Counted from the first letter of the stretch, positions 15,890 to 26,257 are shown. The stretch is 64,000 bases of DNA from Acidobacteriota bacterium (GCA_028877275.1 JAPPFP010000009.1:124001-188000), one strand, 5' to 3'. Numbers and translations: made by a program. Notes: generated by a model not told the origin, from the letters alone.

Positions 15890-15992
15890 TGCGTAACCGG
15901 CTATGAGTCCGCCGAAACTGGCGAGCTGGAACCCAAGTGGCACAGAATCCGTAGTTGAACGTGAGCAGTCTCTCTCCCAGGAGGAACCGACC

Positions 15993-16202
15993 GTGACCGC
16001 GACAGCCACCCAGTCCCGTCCCCTTCATCGTTCCGGGTCCGACCGCCTGATCGGCGGCGTCTGCGGCGGCATCGCCGCCTGGCTGGGCTGGAACCCGACC
16101 GGTGTCCGTCTGCTCTACATTCTGATCTCGATCCTCTCGGTCGCCTTCCCCGGGATCATCGTCTACATCCTGCTCTGGATCGTGATGCCGCTCGGCGACT
16201 GA
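15993..16202 (+). CDS. PspC-domain membrane protein
   Basis: The 69-residue product contains RLIGGVCGGIAAWLGWNPTGVRLLYILISILSVAFPGIIVYILLWIVMPL, nearly the whole PspC domain: a short amphipathic start, a Gly-rich loop and one long membrane helix. PspC in enterobacteria works in the phage-shock response; stand-alone small PspC proteins are common and mostly uncharacterised. GTG at 15993 is chosen because AGGAGG lies eight bases upstream. A longer frame to 15903 adds 30 residues with no similarity. It is divergent from the AmpG-like permease. Confidence 0.85.
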   Translation: MTATATQSRPLHRSGSDRLIGGVCGGIAAWLGWNPTGVRLLYILISILSVAFPGIIVYILLWIVMPLGD

Positions 16203-16206
16203 GCCG

Positions 16207-16226
16207 CACACCGGGTGCGGCGGCCG
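16207..16226. repeat. Degenerate copy of the dispersed repeat core
   Basis: CACACCGGGTGCGGCGGCCG differs from the core CACACTGGGTGCGCCGGCCG at two of 20 positions. It lies in the short gap between the PspC gene and glcD, a few bases upstream of the glcD promoter. Confidence 0.4.
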
Positions 16227-16230
16227 TTGG

Positions 16231-16236
16231 TAGGCT
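16231..16236 (+). promoter_or_regulatory. Probable leaderless -10 box for glcDE
   Basis: TAGGCT ends eight bases before the glcD ATG at 16245. No Shine-Dalgarno is seen. Confidence 0.4.
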
Positions 16237-16244
16237 GACGGGCC

Positions 16245-17702
16245 ATGGCCACGGCCGACGCAGCCGACTTCCTCGACGCGCTGACACGGTGCCTCGGGGT
16301 TGACCGCGTCCTCACCGGCGCCGCCCCGATGGCGGCCTACGAATCGGACGCCCTGACCGCGTTCCGGGCCCGGCCCCGGGCCGTCGTGCTGGTCGATTCA
16401 GCGGAAGAAGTCGTCGACGTGGTGCGGCTCTGCGCCGCCGCGGACGTGCCCTTCCTGGCGCGCGGAAGCGGCACCAGCCTGTCCGGCGGTTCGCTGCCGG
16501 TCCACGACGGCGTGGTCATCGCGATGAACCGGCTGAACCGGATACTCGAAGTGGACCCCGTGCGGCGGACGGCGGTGGTCGAACCCGGCGTCGTCAACCT
16601 CGCGGTGTCCGATGCCGCGGTGCCGTACGGTCTCTACTACTCGCCCGATCCGTCGAGCCAGTCCGTATGCACGATCGGCGGCAACCTGGCCTTCAACTCC
16701 GGCGGCGCCCACTGCCTGAAGTACGGCATGACGAGCAACCACGTACTCGGTCTCGAGGTGGTGCTCCCTGACGGCGAGGTGATCGAGATCGGCGGCGACA
16801 GCCTGGAAGGCGTCGGCCCCGACCTGGTCGGCCTGTTCGTCGGCTCCGAGGGGCTCTTCGGGATCGCCACGAAGATCACGCTGCGCCTGCTGCCGAAGCC
16901 CGAGACGTACTTCACCCTGCTCGCGGCCTACGACTCGCTGGCGGCGGCGGGCGAGGCGGTGGCGGCGGTCGTCGCTTCGGGTCTGCTGCCCGGAGCGATG
17001 GAGATCATGGACAACCTGGCGATCGAGGCGGCCGAGGCAGCGGTCGGCGCCGGCTACCCGCTCGACGCCGAGGGGCTGCTGATCGTCGAGCTGGAGGGCG
17101 AGAAGCAGCAGGTCGCCGCCGAGAGCGAGCTGCTGCTCGATGTCGTGCGGAAGTCGAATCCCTACCTGGAGCACATCGCCAGCGATCCGGACGACCGGAT
17201 GCGCATCTGGAAAGGCCGCAAGAGCGCCTTCTCGGCGGTGGGGCGGCTGAGTCCGGACTACATCGTGCAGGACGGCGTCGTGCCCCGGTCCCGCCTGGGC
17301 GAAGCGCTGACGAAGATTCAGGATCTTGGCGAGGAGCACGGCATCCGGGTGGCCAACGTGTTCCACGCCGGCGACGGCAACCTGCACCCGCTGATCCTCT
17401 TCGACGGCCGGGTCGAAGGCGAGCTGGAGAGGGCCGAAGAGCTGGCCGGCGAGATCCTCCGGCTCTGCATCGACCTCGGCGGTTCGATCACCGGTGAGCA
17501 CGGTGTCGGCATGGAGAAGCGGCAGTACCTCGGCGAGATGTTCGGCGAGGCCGACCTGGACGCGATGCGCCGCATTCGCCTGGCGATCGACCCCGGCGAA
17601 CTGGCGAACCGGGGCAAGATGTTCCCGGACGCCGAGGCGCCGGCGCTGCTGAGCCACGCTCCGCATCCTCTCGAGGCGGCGGGGGTCATCTCGCGCGAAT
17701 GA
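16245..17702 (+). CDS. glcD: Glycolate oxidase subunit GlcD (FAD-linked)
   Basis: The 485-residue protein has the FAD-binding type 4 domain ([74 protein letters not shown]) followed by the FAD-oxidase C domain with [17 protein letters not shown] and [10 protein letters not shown]. GlcD oxidises glycolate or D-lactate to the 2-oxo acid with GlcE and the iron-sulfur subunit GlcF. Length is normal. glcE overlaps by four bases (ATGA). No glcF is present in this window. D-lactate dehydrogenase is the main alternative substrate call. Confidence 0.92.
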   Translation: MATADAADFLDALTRCLGVDRVLTGAAPMAAYESDALTAFRARPRAVVLVDSAEEVVDVVRLCAAADVPFLARGSGTSLSGGSLPVHDGVVIAMNRLNRILEVDPVRRTAVVEPGVVNLAVSDAAVPYGLYYSPDPSSQSVCTIGGNLAFNSGGAHCLKYGMTSNHVLGLEVVLPDGEVIEIGGDSLEGVGPDLVGLFVGSEGLFGIATKITLRLLPKPETYFTLLAAYDSLAAAGEAVAAVVASGLLPGAMEIMDNLAIEAAEAAVGAGYPLDAEGLLIVELEGEKQQVAAESELLLDVVRKSNPYLEHIASDPDDRMRIWKGRKSAFSAVGRLSPDYIVQDGVVPRSRLGEALTKIQDLGEEHGIRVANVFHAGDGNLHPLILFDGRVEGELERAEELAGEILRLCIDLGGSITGEHGVGMEKRQYLGEMFGEADLDAMRRIRLAIDPGELANRGKMFPDAEAPALLSHAPHPLEAAGVISRE

Positions 17703-18850
17703 CGGGAGCACCCAGCCGTCCGGGTTCGGCGGCCGAGGTTGCCGAAGCCGTACGCGGCGCGGAGCTGGTCCTGCCGCGCGGCGGCGGTACGAAGCCGGCG
17801 CTGTGGTCGGCGGAGGGCGCCGAGGTGCTCGACGTGTCGGCGCTCAGTGGCATCACCGAGTACCTGCCGAGCGAGTACACGGTGACCGCGCTGGCCGGCA
17901 CCCCGCTGGCCGAGGTCGAGGCGCGGCTGGCAGCCGAAGGCCAGTACCTGCCGTTCGACCCGCTGCTGGTCGCTGCCGGCAGCACGGTCGGTGGCGCGGT
18001 CGCCGCTGGCGCCAACGGCCCCGGCCGGCTCCGCTACGGCGGGCTGCGCGACTTTCTGCTCGCGGTGACCTTCATCGACGGCCGCGGCGAGATCGTCCGG
18101 GGCGGGGCCAAGGTGGTCAAGAACGCCGCCGGCTTCGACCTGCCGAAGCTGATGGTCGGCAGCCTGGGCCGCCTCGGCGTCCTCACCGAGTGCACGTTCA
18201 AGGTGTTCCCCCACCCGGAGAGTTGCGCCACCCTGCGCGTCCCGGGCATGGCTGTCGACGAGGCCATCGAGGCCGCCGGCCGCGTCGGGGCCGGCGCGGT
18301 GGAAATCGAGTGCCTCGATCTGGTTCATGGTCTGGCCGGCTGGGACCTGGAGATCCGGATCGGCGGCCGCAGTTTCGCCCTGGACGCCCGTCTGAAGCGC
18401 GCCGCCGATCTTCTAGACACGGACGTCACTACTCTCTCCGGCGATGCCGACGCGAGCCTCTGGCGAACCCGCCGCGAGTTCGGCTGGGCCTCGCCGGACG
18501 CCTCCGTTCTCAAGCTCCCCCTGACTCCCGCCACGGCCGGCGCCCTGGAACAGGTCCTCGCCGACCTCGACGCTTCCCACGTAGGCAGGGTCTACAGCGC
18601 CGGCGTCCAGCAGGCCTTCGTCGCCTGGCCCGCCGAACGGGTTGCCGACCTGCCGGCCCTGGACCTCGCTCTCACCGAGGCGAAACTGACTGCCCTCGCG
18701 CTGCGCGCGCCGGCCGACGCCGCGCCTCGGCCGATCCTCGGCTATCGCACCGGCGGCGAACTGCTACGCCGGGTCGAGCAGGCGCTCGATCCGGCCGGCC
18801 GGTTCGGCCGGCTCAGCTCGCCTTCGGCAGCGCTCCCATCACGGCCTTGA
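17699..18850 (+). CDS. glcE: Glycolate oxidase subunit GlcE (FAD-binding)
   Basis: The 383-residue product is a short FAD-binding type 4 protein: [93 protein letters not shown] is the GlcE hallmark. It partners GlcD in glycolate oxidation. The start overlaps the glcD stop (ATGA). The 3' end runs 38 bases into the convergent aldehyde dehydrogenase gene. In many bacteria glcF follows here; instead the strand changes, so the iron-sulfur subunit must be elsewhere or replaced. Confidence 0.9.
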   Translation: MTGAPSRPGSAAEVAEAVRGAELVLPRGGGTKPALWSAEGAEVLDVSALSGITEYLPSEYTVTALAGTPLAEVEARLAAEGQYLPFDPLLVAAGSTVGGAVAAGANGPGRLRYGGLRDFLLAVTFIDGRGEIVRGGAKVVKNAAGFDLPKLMVGSLGRLGVLTECTFKVFPHPESCATLRVPGMAVDEAIEAAGRVGAGAVEIECLDLVHGLAGWDLEIRIGGRSFALDARLKRAADLLDTDVTTLSGDADASLWRTRREFGWASPDASVLKLPLTPATAGALEQVLADLDASHVGRVYSAGVQQAFVAWPAERVADLPALDLALTEAKLTALALRAPADAAPRPILGYRTGGELLRRVEQALDPAGRFGRLSSPSAALPSRP

Positions 18851-20249
18851 CCTCGAGGAACTCCTCGAAGCCGAAGTCGCCCCATTCGCGGCCGTTGCCG
18901 GACTGCTTGTAGCCGCCGAAGGGGGCGCCGAAGTCGGCGGGGGCGCCGTTGATGTGGACGTTGCCGGCGCGGATCCGGGAGGCCACGTTGCGGGCGTGGT
19001 CGAGATCGCCGGACTGGACGTAGCTCGACAGGCCGTAGACGGTGTCGTTGGCGACCTGGATCGCTTCTTCCTCCGTCTCGTAGGGGAGGATCGACAGCAC
19101 GGGCCCGAAGATCTCTTCGCGGGCGATCGTCATGTCGTTGCTGACGCCGCCGAAGACGGTGGGACGGACGTAGTAGCCGCTGTCCAGGCCCTCGGGGCGG
19201 TCGGTGCCGCCGGTGACGAGTTCGGCGCCCTCCTCGATGCCCTTGGCGATCAGGCCCTGGATCTTGTCGTACTGGACCTTGCTGACGACGGGGCCGATGG
19301 CGACGCCTTCCTGTCCCGGAGGGCCGACGGCGGTCGCTTCAGCGGCGGCTTTGGCTACCTCGAGGGCGCGGGCGTGCGATGCCGCCGGCACCAGCATCCG
19401 CGTCGGCGCGTTGCAGGACTGGCCGCTGTTCAGGAAACACTGCCGGGTGCCGGCCTTGACCGCCCTGTCGATGTCGGCGTCCTCGAGGACGATGTTGGGC
19501 GACTTGCCGCCGAGCTCCTGCGAGACCCGCTTGATCGAGTCGGCGGCGGCCTTGGCGACCGCACGGCCGGCCCGGGTGGAGCCGGTGAAGGACATCATGT
19601 CGATGCCGGGGTGGGCCGACATCGCGGCGCCGACCTCGGGGCCCTCGCCGTTGATCAGGTTGAAGACGCCCGGCGGCACGCCCGCGTCGTGGAGGATCTC
19701 GGCGAGCAGGATGGCGTTGAGCGGCGCCACCTCACTCGGCTTGAGGACCATCGTGCAGCCCGCGGCGAGCGCCGGGGCGACCTTGCAGGCGATCTGGTTG
19801 ATCGGCCAGTTCCAGGGCGTGATCAGGCCACAGACGCCGACCGGCTCCTTGACAATGTTCGTCGTGCCGCGGGTCTCGACAAAGTCGTAGCCCTTCAGCA
19901 CGTTCAGGGCGCCGGCGAAGTGTCCGAGGCCGGACGGCGCCTGCGCGGCCTTGGCAAGCCATGCCGGGGCGCCCATCTCCATCGAGATGGTCTCCGCCAT
20001 CTCGCCGATCCGGGCCTGGTAGCCGGCGACGATCCGGCCCAGGAGCTCCACGCGCTCGTCCTGGCTGGTCTGCGAGAAGGACTCGAAGGCGGCCCGCGCC
20101 GCGGCCACGGCCTTGTCGACGTCGGCCGCGTTGCCGAGGCTGATTCGGCCGATCGCTTCTTCCGTCGACGGGTCGATCACGTCCATCGTCTTCGGGGTCA
20201 CCGGGTCGACCCATTCACCGTTGATGTAGAACTGCAGCGCTTCCTTCAT
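18813..20249 (-). CDS. NAD(P)-dependent aldehyde dehydrogenase
   Basis: The 478-residue protein begins MKEALQFYINGEWVDP and has the ALDH active site: ELGGKSPNIVLEDAD with the general base Glu and NSGQSCNAPTRMLVP with the nucleophilic Cys, plus TPWNWPINQIACKVAPALAAGCTMVLKPSEV for NAD binding. Substrate is not determined; relatives are broad-range aldehyde or betaine-aldehyde-like dehydrogenases. GGAG nine bases before the ATG at 20249 supports the start. The 3' end overlaps glcE convergently. Conceivably it oxidises glycolaldehyde to glycolate for GlcDE, but that is only suggested by position. Confidence 0.9.
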   Translation of the reverse strand: MKEALQFYINGEWVDPVTPKTMDVIDPSTEEAIGRISLGNAADVDKAVAAARAAFESFSQTSQDERVELLGRIVAGYQARIGEMAETISMEMGAPAWLAKAAQAPSGLGHFAGALNVLKGYDFVETRGTTNIVKEPVGVCGLITPWNWPINQIACKVAPALAAGCTMVLKPSEVAPLNAILLAEILHDAGVPPGVFNLINGEGPEVGAAMSAHPGIDMMSFTGSTRAGRAVAKAAADSIKRVSQELGGKSPNIVLEDADIDRAVKAGTRQCFLNSGQSCNAPTRMLVPAASHARALEVAKAAAEATAVGPPGQEGVAIGPVVSKVQYDKIQGLIAKGIEEGAELVTGGTDRPEGLDSGYYVRPTVFGGVSNDMTIAREEIFGPVLSILPYETEEEAIQVANDTVYGLSSYVQSGDLDHARNVASRIRAGNVHINGAPADFGAPFGGYKQSGNGREWGDFGFEEFLEVKAVMGALPKAS

Positions 20250-20329
20250 GGGGACTGTCTCCGAGAGTGTTGAGCTGTTGGGACGGGTGAGTGTAGCCCG
20301 GTTTGATGCCGCACCCGGTTTCTGCCGCG

Positions 20330-21727
20330 CTAGTTGAGCAGTTGACGCGCCGCGCTTTCGCCGCATTCCGCGCCGACGGCGATGGCACGGCTCAGGCCGA
20401 CGCCGTGGAGAGCGTTGCCGGCCAGGTGGAACCCTGTGATCGGGTCCAGGGCGGCGTTGATCCTGGCCACCCGCTCAGGGTGCCCGGGCGCGTACTGCGG
20501 AATCGCGTGCGGCCAGCGGGCGACGCTCGTCCAGGTCGGTTCCGCGTCGATGCCGACCGTCCGGCGCAGTTCGCGGCGCGTGAGGTCGATCAGGCCGTCG
20601 TCATCCAGCTCGGCGGCCTCCGGATCGACGCTGCCGCCGAACATCGATCGGGCCAGGAACGCGCCGTCCGGGCCACGGCCGCGGAAGGTAGCAGTCTCGT
20701 ACTGGCAGCCGAGCATGCGGATGCCCTCGCCGCGAGCGACGAGGAAGCCGTAGGCCGGCTCGATGTGGGCCGCGGCGGCGGCCTCGAAGGCCGTGTGAAC
20801 GACCGCCATCGGCGGTGACTCGATCTGCCGCAGCTCGCGCGCCACGTCAGCCGAGACGCCTTCGACGAGGTCTGCGGCGGCGGGCAGGTCGGCCGCGACG
20901 ACGACCGCATCGGCGGCCACGTCGCCGGTGGACGAGACGACGGTGAAGTGCTTGCCGCGGCGCTCGACAGCGGTCGCGCGCCGGTTGCAACGGACCTCGA
21001 TCCCGGGCAACGCGGCAATCCCCTGCGGCAGGCTCTGGATGCCCTGAAGGAACGTCCGGTGGCCGGGCGGCGGCACGCCGCGTCTGCGGCCGGCGCGCAT
21101 CGCCTTGAACAGCGAGCCGTAGGCCCGCTCCATCGCGACCAGTCTCGGCAATGCGGCCGCGGCCGAGAGCTGCCTCGCGTCGCCGGCGAAGATGCCGAGA
21201 ACGACTGGCGAGATGAGGCGCCGGGCGGCCTGCCGGCCCATGCGGCGGGCGGCGAAGTCGAAGAGCGATTCGTCTTCGCCGGCGGTGCCTTCAGCGTCGC
21301 CGTTCCGCCGGCCTGGGACGAGGGGCTCCATCGCCAGCCTGGCCAGGCCGATGGGCCCCAGCAGACCGCTCCTGGCGAAGGCCAGCGGGCTGCGCGACAG
21401 TTCCCGCAGCCTGCCGCCGCGGTAGATGTAGCGGCGGTTCGCCGCCGGTTCCGGTGCCAGCACGTCGCTCTGGAGGTCGCAAGCGTCGATCATCTCCCGC
21501 AGGACGGGCTGATCGTCGAGAAAGCCCTGCGGCCCGGTCTCGATCAGGAAGTCCGCGGCATGCTCGGTGCGCGCCTTGCCGCCGACCTGGTCGTCGGCCT
21601 CGAGCACGACGATCTCCAGCGATGCGCCGGCGCGGTCCGCCTCCACGGACGCCTTCCAGGCTGCGGCCAGTCCGGAAGGCCCGCCGCCGACGACAACCAG
21701 GCGACCGGCCGCCGGCGGTTCGCTCAA
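20330..21727 (-). CDS. hemY: Protoporphyrinogen oxidase (HemY type)
   Basis: The 465-residue flavoprotein starts with the FAD dinucleotide motif VVVGGGPSGLAAAW, then EADDQVGGKARTE and ETGPQGFLDD, and ends GFHLAGNALHGVGLSRAIAVG, all typical of oxygen-dependent PPOX/HemY. It oxidises protoporphyrinogen IX to protoporphyrin IX (in some Gram-positives, coproporphyrinogen III to coproporphyrin III). Here HemF upstream suggests the protoporphyrin route. Its ATG overlaps the hemE stop (ATGA), and it is the last gene of the haem operon. Confidence 0.92.
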   Translation of the reverse strand: MSEPPAAGRLVVVGGGPSGLAAAWKASVEADRAGASLEIVVLEADDQVGGKARTEHAADFLIETGPQGFLDDQPVLREMIDACDLQSDVLAPEPAANRRYIYRGGRLRELSRSPLAFARSGLLGPIGLARLAMEPLVPGRRNGDAEGTAGEDESLFDFAARRMGRQAARRLISPVVLGIFAGDARQLSAAAALPRLVAMERAYGSLFKAMRAGRRRGVPPPGHRTFLQGIQSLPQGIAALPGIEVRCNRRATAVERRGKHFTVVSSTGDVAADAVVVAADLPAAADLVEGVSADVARELRQIESPPMAVVHTAFEAAAAAHIEPAYGFLVARGEGIRMLGCQYETATFRGRGPDGAFLARSMFGGSVDPEAAELDDDGLIDLTRRELRRTVGIDAEPTWTSVARWPHAIPQYAPGHPERVARINAALDPITGFHLAGNALHGVGLSRAIAVGAECGESAARQLLN

Positions 21728-22818
21728 GCGTCCTCCGCCTCGGCGTGGACGGTCTCGACCAGGGTCTGCACCGCCTCAAGCGGCGTTTCCGGCAGCACGC
21801 CGTGGCCGAGGTTCACAATGTGGCCGCGGCGAGGGAGGCTCCGCAGCAGACTCGTCGCTTCGCGCCGGATCGCATCGGTACCGGCAAGCAGCACCGCGGG
21901 ATCCAGGTTGCCCTGCAGGCAGAGCTCTGGCCGCCGCCGGCGCAGCGCTCCCAGGTCGGTGCGCCAGTCGACGCCCAGCACCTCGCAGGGCAGGTCGGCG
22001 TAGTCGTCGACCAACTGGGGCGCGGCGTGGAGGAAGAGGATCCTGGGGATGCCGGCGTCGCCCAGCCGCCGCAGCAGCCGATCCAGGTGCGGCCGAACCC
22101 TCCGCCGCCATTCGGCGCGCGGGAAGAGGCCTGCCCAGGAGTCGAAAACCTGCACCGCGTCGGCTCCGGCGCGGTGCTGGCTCAGGAGATAGCGGGCGCA
22201 GAGCCGGCCGAGACGGTCGAGCAGTGCATCGAATGCCGCCGGCTCCTGGTAGGCGAATGCCCGCAGGCGGGGAAAGTCGCGAACGCCGCGGCCTTCGACG
22301 AGGTAGGCGGCGAGGGTCAACGGCGCGCCTGCGAAGCCGAGCAGCGCCGTTTCCGGGCCGAGCTCGGAGCCGACGATCCGCTGGGCGGCCGCGACCTCCG
22401 GAGCGATCGCGGCTTCGTCGAGTTCGTCGGGATCGGGCAGGGCGGCGACCTCCCGCGCGCTTCGAATCGGCTCGGCGATCACCGGGCCGGGGTCGAAGCG
22501 GAAGTCGACGCCGAGCGCCGGCAGCGGCGACATGATGTCGGCGAAGGTGATCGCGGCGTCGAACGGGAAGCGCCGAAGCGGCATCAGGGTCACTTCGGCG
22601 GCCAGTTCCGGGTCGCGCGCGAGACCGGCGAAGCCGTGACGCTCCTTGAGCGCACGGTACTCGGGCAGGATGCGCCCGGCCTGGCGCATCATCCACAGCG
22701 GCCGCCGTGGCGTGTCCTCGAACCGAAGGGTTCGCAGCAGCAGCGGGCCGGCCGGCGGGCCCGCGCCTCGGGCCGGGCCAGGAGCCTGCCCGGACGCCGC
22801 CGTGGATGTGGCGTTCAC
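21724..22818 (-). CDS. hemE: Uroporphyrinogen decarboxylase
   Basis: The 364-residue protein has the HemE signature RRPLWMMRQAGRILPEYRALKE, then ITFADIMSPLPALGVDFRF, LLGFAGAPLTLAAYLVEG, DAVQVFDSWAGLF and IVNLGHGVLPETP. It converts uroporphyrinogen III to coproporphyrinogen III in the cytoplasm without cofactor. GTG at 22818 overlaps the hemA stop as GTGA and gives an N-terminal tail of about 25 residues before the core. Length is normal. Confidence 0.95.
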   Translation of the reverse strand: MNATSTAASGQAPGPARGAGPPAGPLLLRTLRFEDTPRRPLWMMRQAGRILPEYRALKERHGFAGLARDPELAAEVTLMPLRRFPFDAAITFADIMSPLPALGVDFRFDPGPVIAEPIRSAREVAALPDPDELDEAAIAPEVAAAQRIVGSELGPETALLGFAGAPLTLAAYLVEGRGVRDFPRLRAFAYQEPAAFDALLDRLGRLCARYLLSQHRAGADAVQVFDSWAGLFPRAEWRRRVRPHLDRLLRRLGDAGIPRILFLHAAPQLVDDYADLPCEVLGVDWRTDLGALRRRRPELCLQGNLDPAVLLAGTDAIRREATSLLRSLPRRGHIVNLGHGVLPETPLEAVQTLVETVHAEAEDA

Positions 22819-24173
22819 TCGCCGGCCGTCCAGCGGGTCGATGGCTCGGTCGTGCTGTCGGCACGCCGCTGTTCGAGCAGCTCCGGCGCCGCGGCGGCGA
22901 GGAAGGCGTCGACGCCGTCCTGGCCGATCTCGATCGCCACCGCGCGCAACCCCACGACGGGCAGGTGGCTCAGGCGTTTCGCCATCACGGCGGTCCATGC
23001 CCGCAGCGCCTCCCGCTCCGCCTCCGAGAGGCCCTTCAGGTCGCCCTGCAGAAGGCGGTCCAGGTTGGCGCCCAGCGAGTCCTGGTACTTGGCGCCGATC
23101 GCCCGGATGGCGCCGGCCACCGAGCGGGTGGCCATCGCCTCGCGGTAGGCGTCGAGTTCTTCGTCGACCAGCACCCGGGCCTCGGCAGTGCGCTCACGCC
23201 GGTCGCGGAGGGTCTGCTGGGCCAGTTCGTTGATCCGGTCCATGCCGATCCGTTCGAGGCCGGCCGCTTCGGCGTCGCCGGGGGCCACATCGGCCGGGAT
23301 CGCCATGTCGATCACGAACGGAGGCGCTCCGAACCGGGCGCGACTCTTCGCCGCGAGACCCAGGAGAGAGCGCCGATCGATCACGGGACCGGGCGCGCCG
23401 GTCGAGAACAGCGCCGCGGTGACCGCCGGGGGCCGGCTCGTGAACTGCTCGAGACTCATCGTTTCGACCGCCTTTGCGGATCCGTTCGGCCCGGTCGTGC
23501 CGCCGGTTCTTGCGGCCAGGTCTTCGGCCTTCGAGCGCGTGCGGTTGACGAGGACCAGGGGGATCCCGCGAGAGCGCAGTCGCTCCGTGCATGTCTCGGT
23601 CATCGCCGCCACGCCGACCAGGGCGACCGGTCCCGGGTTCTTCGCGGCGCGCTCGGTCAAGAGGTCGGCCGCGATCTCCGAGAGCGAGGTGCGCCCGGCG
23701 CCGACACCGGTCTCCCGATGGACCCGCTTGCCGGCCCGGAGCGCCGATTCGACCACGCGCCCCAACTCCGGGTCGACCGTTCCGCTGTCGGTCGCCTCCT
23801 CCAGCGCGTCGCGCAGTTGCCCGCGGATCTCCCGCTCTCCCGGTTGGGCCGAGTCGAGGCCGGCCGCGACCAGATACAGGTGCTCCACCGCCCCCTCGCC
23901 CTCCCAGCTCCGGAACACCCGCCGCGCCGCGCCCTCGCCGGCCAGCAGCCGCAGCAACTCCCGCCGGCACGAGGCGAGGGTCGCTCCCGGTTCGGCCGAG
24001 AAGATGAACGCGGCCCGATTGCAGGTGGCGAGATAGATCAGCCCCTGAGCGCCGATCCGCTGCTTCAGGCGTCGCGTCTCCGCGGCCCGCCGCTCGTCCG
24101 GCAGCGTGTACCGCGCGATCTCCTCCGCGCTGGCGTAGCGCCAGGTCGCCGCGACGACGCAACAGTTGTCCAT
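22815..24173 (-). CDS. hemA: Glutamyl-tRNA reductase
   Basis: The 452-residue protein has the catalytic Cys51 in YLATCNRAAF, the helical spinal domain (VVESALRAGKRVHRETGVG) and a C-terminal dimerisation domain. It reduces glutamyl-tRNA to glutamate-1-semialdehyde, the first committed C5-pathway step; HemL acts next. It is divergent: the usual GEPQILGQ appears as PGEREIRGQ and the NADP-binding glycines as GVAAMTETC. The catalytic residues are kept, so it is probably active. A 45-base gap with a hairpin separates it from hemH. Confidence 0.88.
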   Translation of the reverse strand: MDNCCVVAATWRYASAEEIARYTLPDERRAAETRRLKQRIGAQGLIYLATCNRAAFIFSAEPGATLASCRRELLRLLAGEGAARRVFRSWEGEGAVEHLYLVAAGLDSAQPGEREIRGQLRDALEEATDSGTVDPELGRVVESALRAGKRVHRETGVGAGRTSLSEIAADLLTERAAKNPGPVALVGVAAMTETCTERLRSRGIPLVLVNRTRSKAEDLAARTGGTTGPNGSAKAVETMSLEQFTSRPPAVTAALFSTGAPGPVIDRRSLLGLAAKSRARFGAPPFVIDMAIPADVAPGDAEAAGLERIGMDRINELAQQTLRDRRERTAEARVLVDEELDAYREAMATRSVAGAIRAIGAKYQDSLGANLDRLLQGDLKGLSEAEREALRAWTAVMAKRLSHLPVVGLRAVAIEIGQDGVDAFLAAAAPELLEQRRADSTTEPSTRWTAGE

Positions 24174-24208
24174 CGGGCGATTCTGACTCAGTTCCGCGTG
24201 CGGATTGT

Positions 24209-24228
24209 CACAGGCTTGTCAGCCTGTG
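24209..24228. terminator. Perfect hairpin between hemH and hemA
   Basis: CACAGGCT (24209-24216) pairs with AGCCTGTG (24221-24228) around a TGTC loop. It spans the hemH stop codon and precedes hemA on the minus strand. There is no T-run, so attenuation or mRNA processing is as likely as full termination. Confidence 0.45.
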
Positions 24229-25271
24229 CGCCACTCGCGGGTGTTGCGGAGGATCAGGTCGGCGAGGGCGTCGAGATGGTCGGGGCGGTCGTTGAGGCAG
24301 GGGATGTAGCGGAGACGCTTTCCGCCGGACTCTTCGAAGTAGCCGCGGTTCTCGACTTCGATCTCCTCGAGGGTCTCGATGCAGTCGGCGGAGAAGCCGG
24401 GACAGGCGACGTCGACGTTCGTGAGGCCGGCTTCGGGCAGCTCGCGCATCAGCGCGTCCGTCTTGGGGCCGATCCAGAGCTCGCGGCCGAACTGGGACTG
24501 GAACGTGCTGATCACGCGCTCCGCGTCGATCCCGAGTTCCTGCACTAGCAGGCGCGTCGTCTCCAGGCACTGGCACTGGTAGGGGTCGCCGTTGTCGATG
24601 TAGCGCTTGGGGACGCCGTGGTAGGAGAGGACGAGGCGGTCGGGCTCGCCCTCTGCCCACGTCTCGCGGATGCTGGTGGCCAGCGCGCGCAGGAAGCCGG
24701 GGTCGTCGTAGTAGCTGTTGATCGTCCGGATCTCGGGCACCCAGCGCCAGCGGCGAGCCTGCTTCGCCAGCATGTCGATCGTCGAGGCGGTGGTGGCAGC
24801 GGAGTACTGGGGGAACAGGGGGAAGAAGAGCAGGCGCGTGCAGCCCCGGTCGCGGAGCCGGCCGAGCGCGCTCTTGATGGACGGTTCGCCGTAGCGCATC
24901 CCCAGCGCGACGTGGAAGGGTGGGTCGCCGTCGGCGCTGGCTGCTCGCAGCCGGCCCTCGATGCCCTCGACCTGGCGTCTGCCGATCGTCAGCAGCGGCG
25001 AGCCTTCGTCCGTCCAGATCTTTCCGTAGAGCTTTGCGACCCGCTGCGGCCGCGTCGTCAGCACGAACAGGTAGAGGATCGGCAGCCACTTCCAGCGCGG
25101 CACCTCGGCGATCCGGAGATCGCTCAGGAATTGCCGGAGATAACGGCGGAGGGCCTTCGCCGTCGGGGCCGCCGGCGTGCCGACGTTGGCGAGCAGGACG
25201 CCGATGGCGCGGCGGTCCACGGAGGCGTCGACGCGCGGTTCCGGTTCGTAGAGAGAGGTGCCGGTGGTCAT
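24219..25271 (-). CDS. hemH: Ferrochelatase
   Basis: The 350-residue product has VLLANVGTP at the start, [32 protein letters not shown], the metal-site histidine in [39 protein letters not shown] and [17 protein letters not shown]. It inserts iron into protoporphyrin IX. Several cysteines (QCQC and CPGFSADC) might support a 2Fe-2S cluster as found in some ferrochelatases, but this is uncertain. Start overlaps the hemF stop (ATGA). Confidence 0.95.
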   Translation of the reverse strand: MTTGTSLYEPEPRVDASVDRRAIGVLLANVGTPAAPTAKALRRYLRQFLSDLRIAEVPRWKWLPILYLFVLTTRPQRVAKLYGKIWTDEGSPLLTIGRRQVEGIEGRLRAASADGDPPFHVALGMRYGEPSIKSALGRLRDRGCTRLLFFPLFPQYSAATTASTIDMLAKQARRWRWVPEIRTINSYYDDPGFLRALATSIRETWAEGEPDRLVLSYHGVPKRYIDNGDPYQCQCLETTRLLVQELGIDAERVISTFQSQFGRELWIGPKTDALMRELPEAGLTNVDVACPGFSADCIETLEEIEVENRGYFEESGGKRLRYIPCLNDRPDHLDALADLILRNTREWRTG

Positions 25272-26257
25272 GGGTTGGCCGGCGGGATCCAGTCGCGGCG
25301 GACCAGGAACTCGGAGGCGAGGCGGGCTTCGGGGGAGCCGGGTTCGGGGGCGTAGTCGTAGCGCCAGGCGGCGAGCGGCGGCAGGGACGCGAGAATCGAC
25401 TCGGTGCGCGCCCGCGCCTGCAGTCCATAGCGGGTGCCGCGGTCGTACACGAGATTGAACTCCACGTAGCGACCCCGGCGGTAGAGCTGGAAGCCGCGTT
25501 CCCGGTCGCCGTACCGTGTGTCCTTGCGACGCTTCAGGATCGGCAGATAGGCGGGCAGGAAGTGGTCCCCGATGCTGCGCCCGAAGGCGAAGCAGCGTCC
25601 GAACGGGTCGAGTTCAGCGGGCCGCCCGAGCCGGTTCAGGTCGTCGAAGAACAGGCCGCCCACGCCGCGCATCTCCTGCCGGTGGGGGAGGTAGAAGTAG
25701 TCGTCGCAGGCGGTCTTGTAGCGCGCGTAGAGGTCGGCGCCGAACGGAGCGCAGGCCTGAGCCGCGGTGCGATGCCAGTGGACCGCGTCCTCTTCGAAGC
25801 CGTAGTAAGGGGTCAGGTCGAAGCCGCCGCCGAACCACCAGCCTTCTTCCTCCTCGTTCCCCGCTGTTTCCGGCGCGCGACCTTCCGGTGGATGCGCGAT
25901 GAAGAAGCGGATGTTCGCGTGGCTGGTCGGGGCGTAGGGGTTGCGCGGATGGACAATCAGGGAGACCGAGGTCGCCTCGAAGCTCCGGCCCGCGAGTTCC
26001 GGCCGGCGTTCCGTCGCCGCCAGGGGCAGCGAGTCGCCGCGGGAGTGGCTGAAGTTGACCGCGGCCTTCTCGATGACGTCGCCGTCCGTCAGTACCCGCG
26101 GCCGGGCGACGCCGCCGCGTTCGCCGCGCAGCTCGCGGGCGTCGAAGGCGCCGCCGTCGACCTCGACCAGGGCGTCGCAGATCCGGTCCTGAAGCTCCCG
26201 GAAGTAGCCGGCGACGGTCTCGGCTACGGGCTGTTCAGCCGGAGGCGTGGACGTCAC
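25268..26257 (-). CDS. hemF: Oxygen-dependent coproporphyrinogen III oxidase
   Basis: The 329-residue protein carries the HemF signatures [68 protein letters not shown] and [16 protein letters not shown]. It turns coproporphyrinogen III into protoporphyrinogen IX using oxygen, implying aerobic haem synthesis. GTG at 26257 overlaps the hemL stop as GTGA. No oxygen-independent HemN is visible in the window. Confidence 0.95.
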   Translation of the reverse strand: MTSTPPAEQPVAETVAGYFRELQDRICDALVEVDGGAFDARELRGERGGVARPRVLTDGDVIEKAAVNFSHSRGDSLPLAATERRPELAGRSFEATSVSLIVHPRNPYAPTSHANIRFFIAHPPEGRAPETAGNEEEEGWWFGGGFDLTPYYGFEEDAVHWHRTAAQACAPFGADLYARYKTACDDYFYLPHRQEMRGVGGLFFDDLNRLGRPAELDPFGRCFAFGRSIGDHFLPAYLPILKRRKDTRYGDRERGFQLYRRGRYVEFNLVYDRGTRYGLQARARTESILASLPPLAAWRYDYAPEPGSPEARLASEFLVRRDWIPPANP

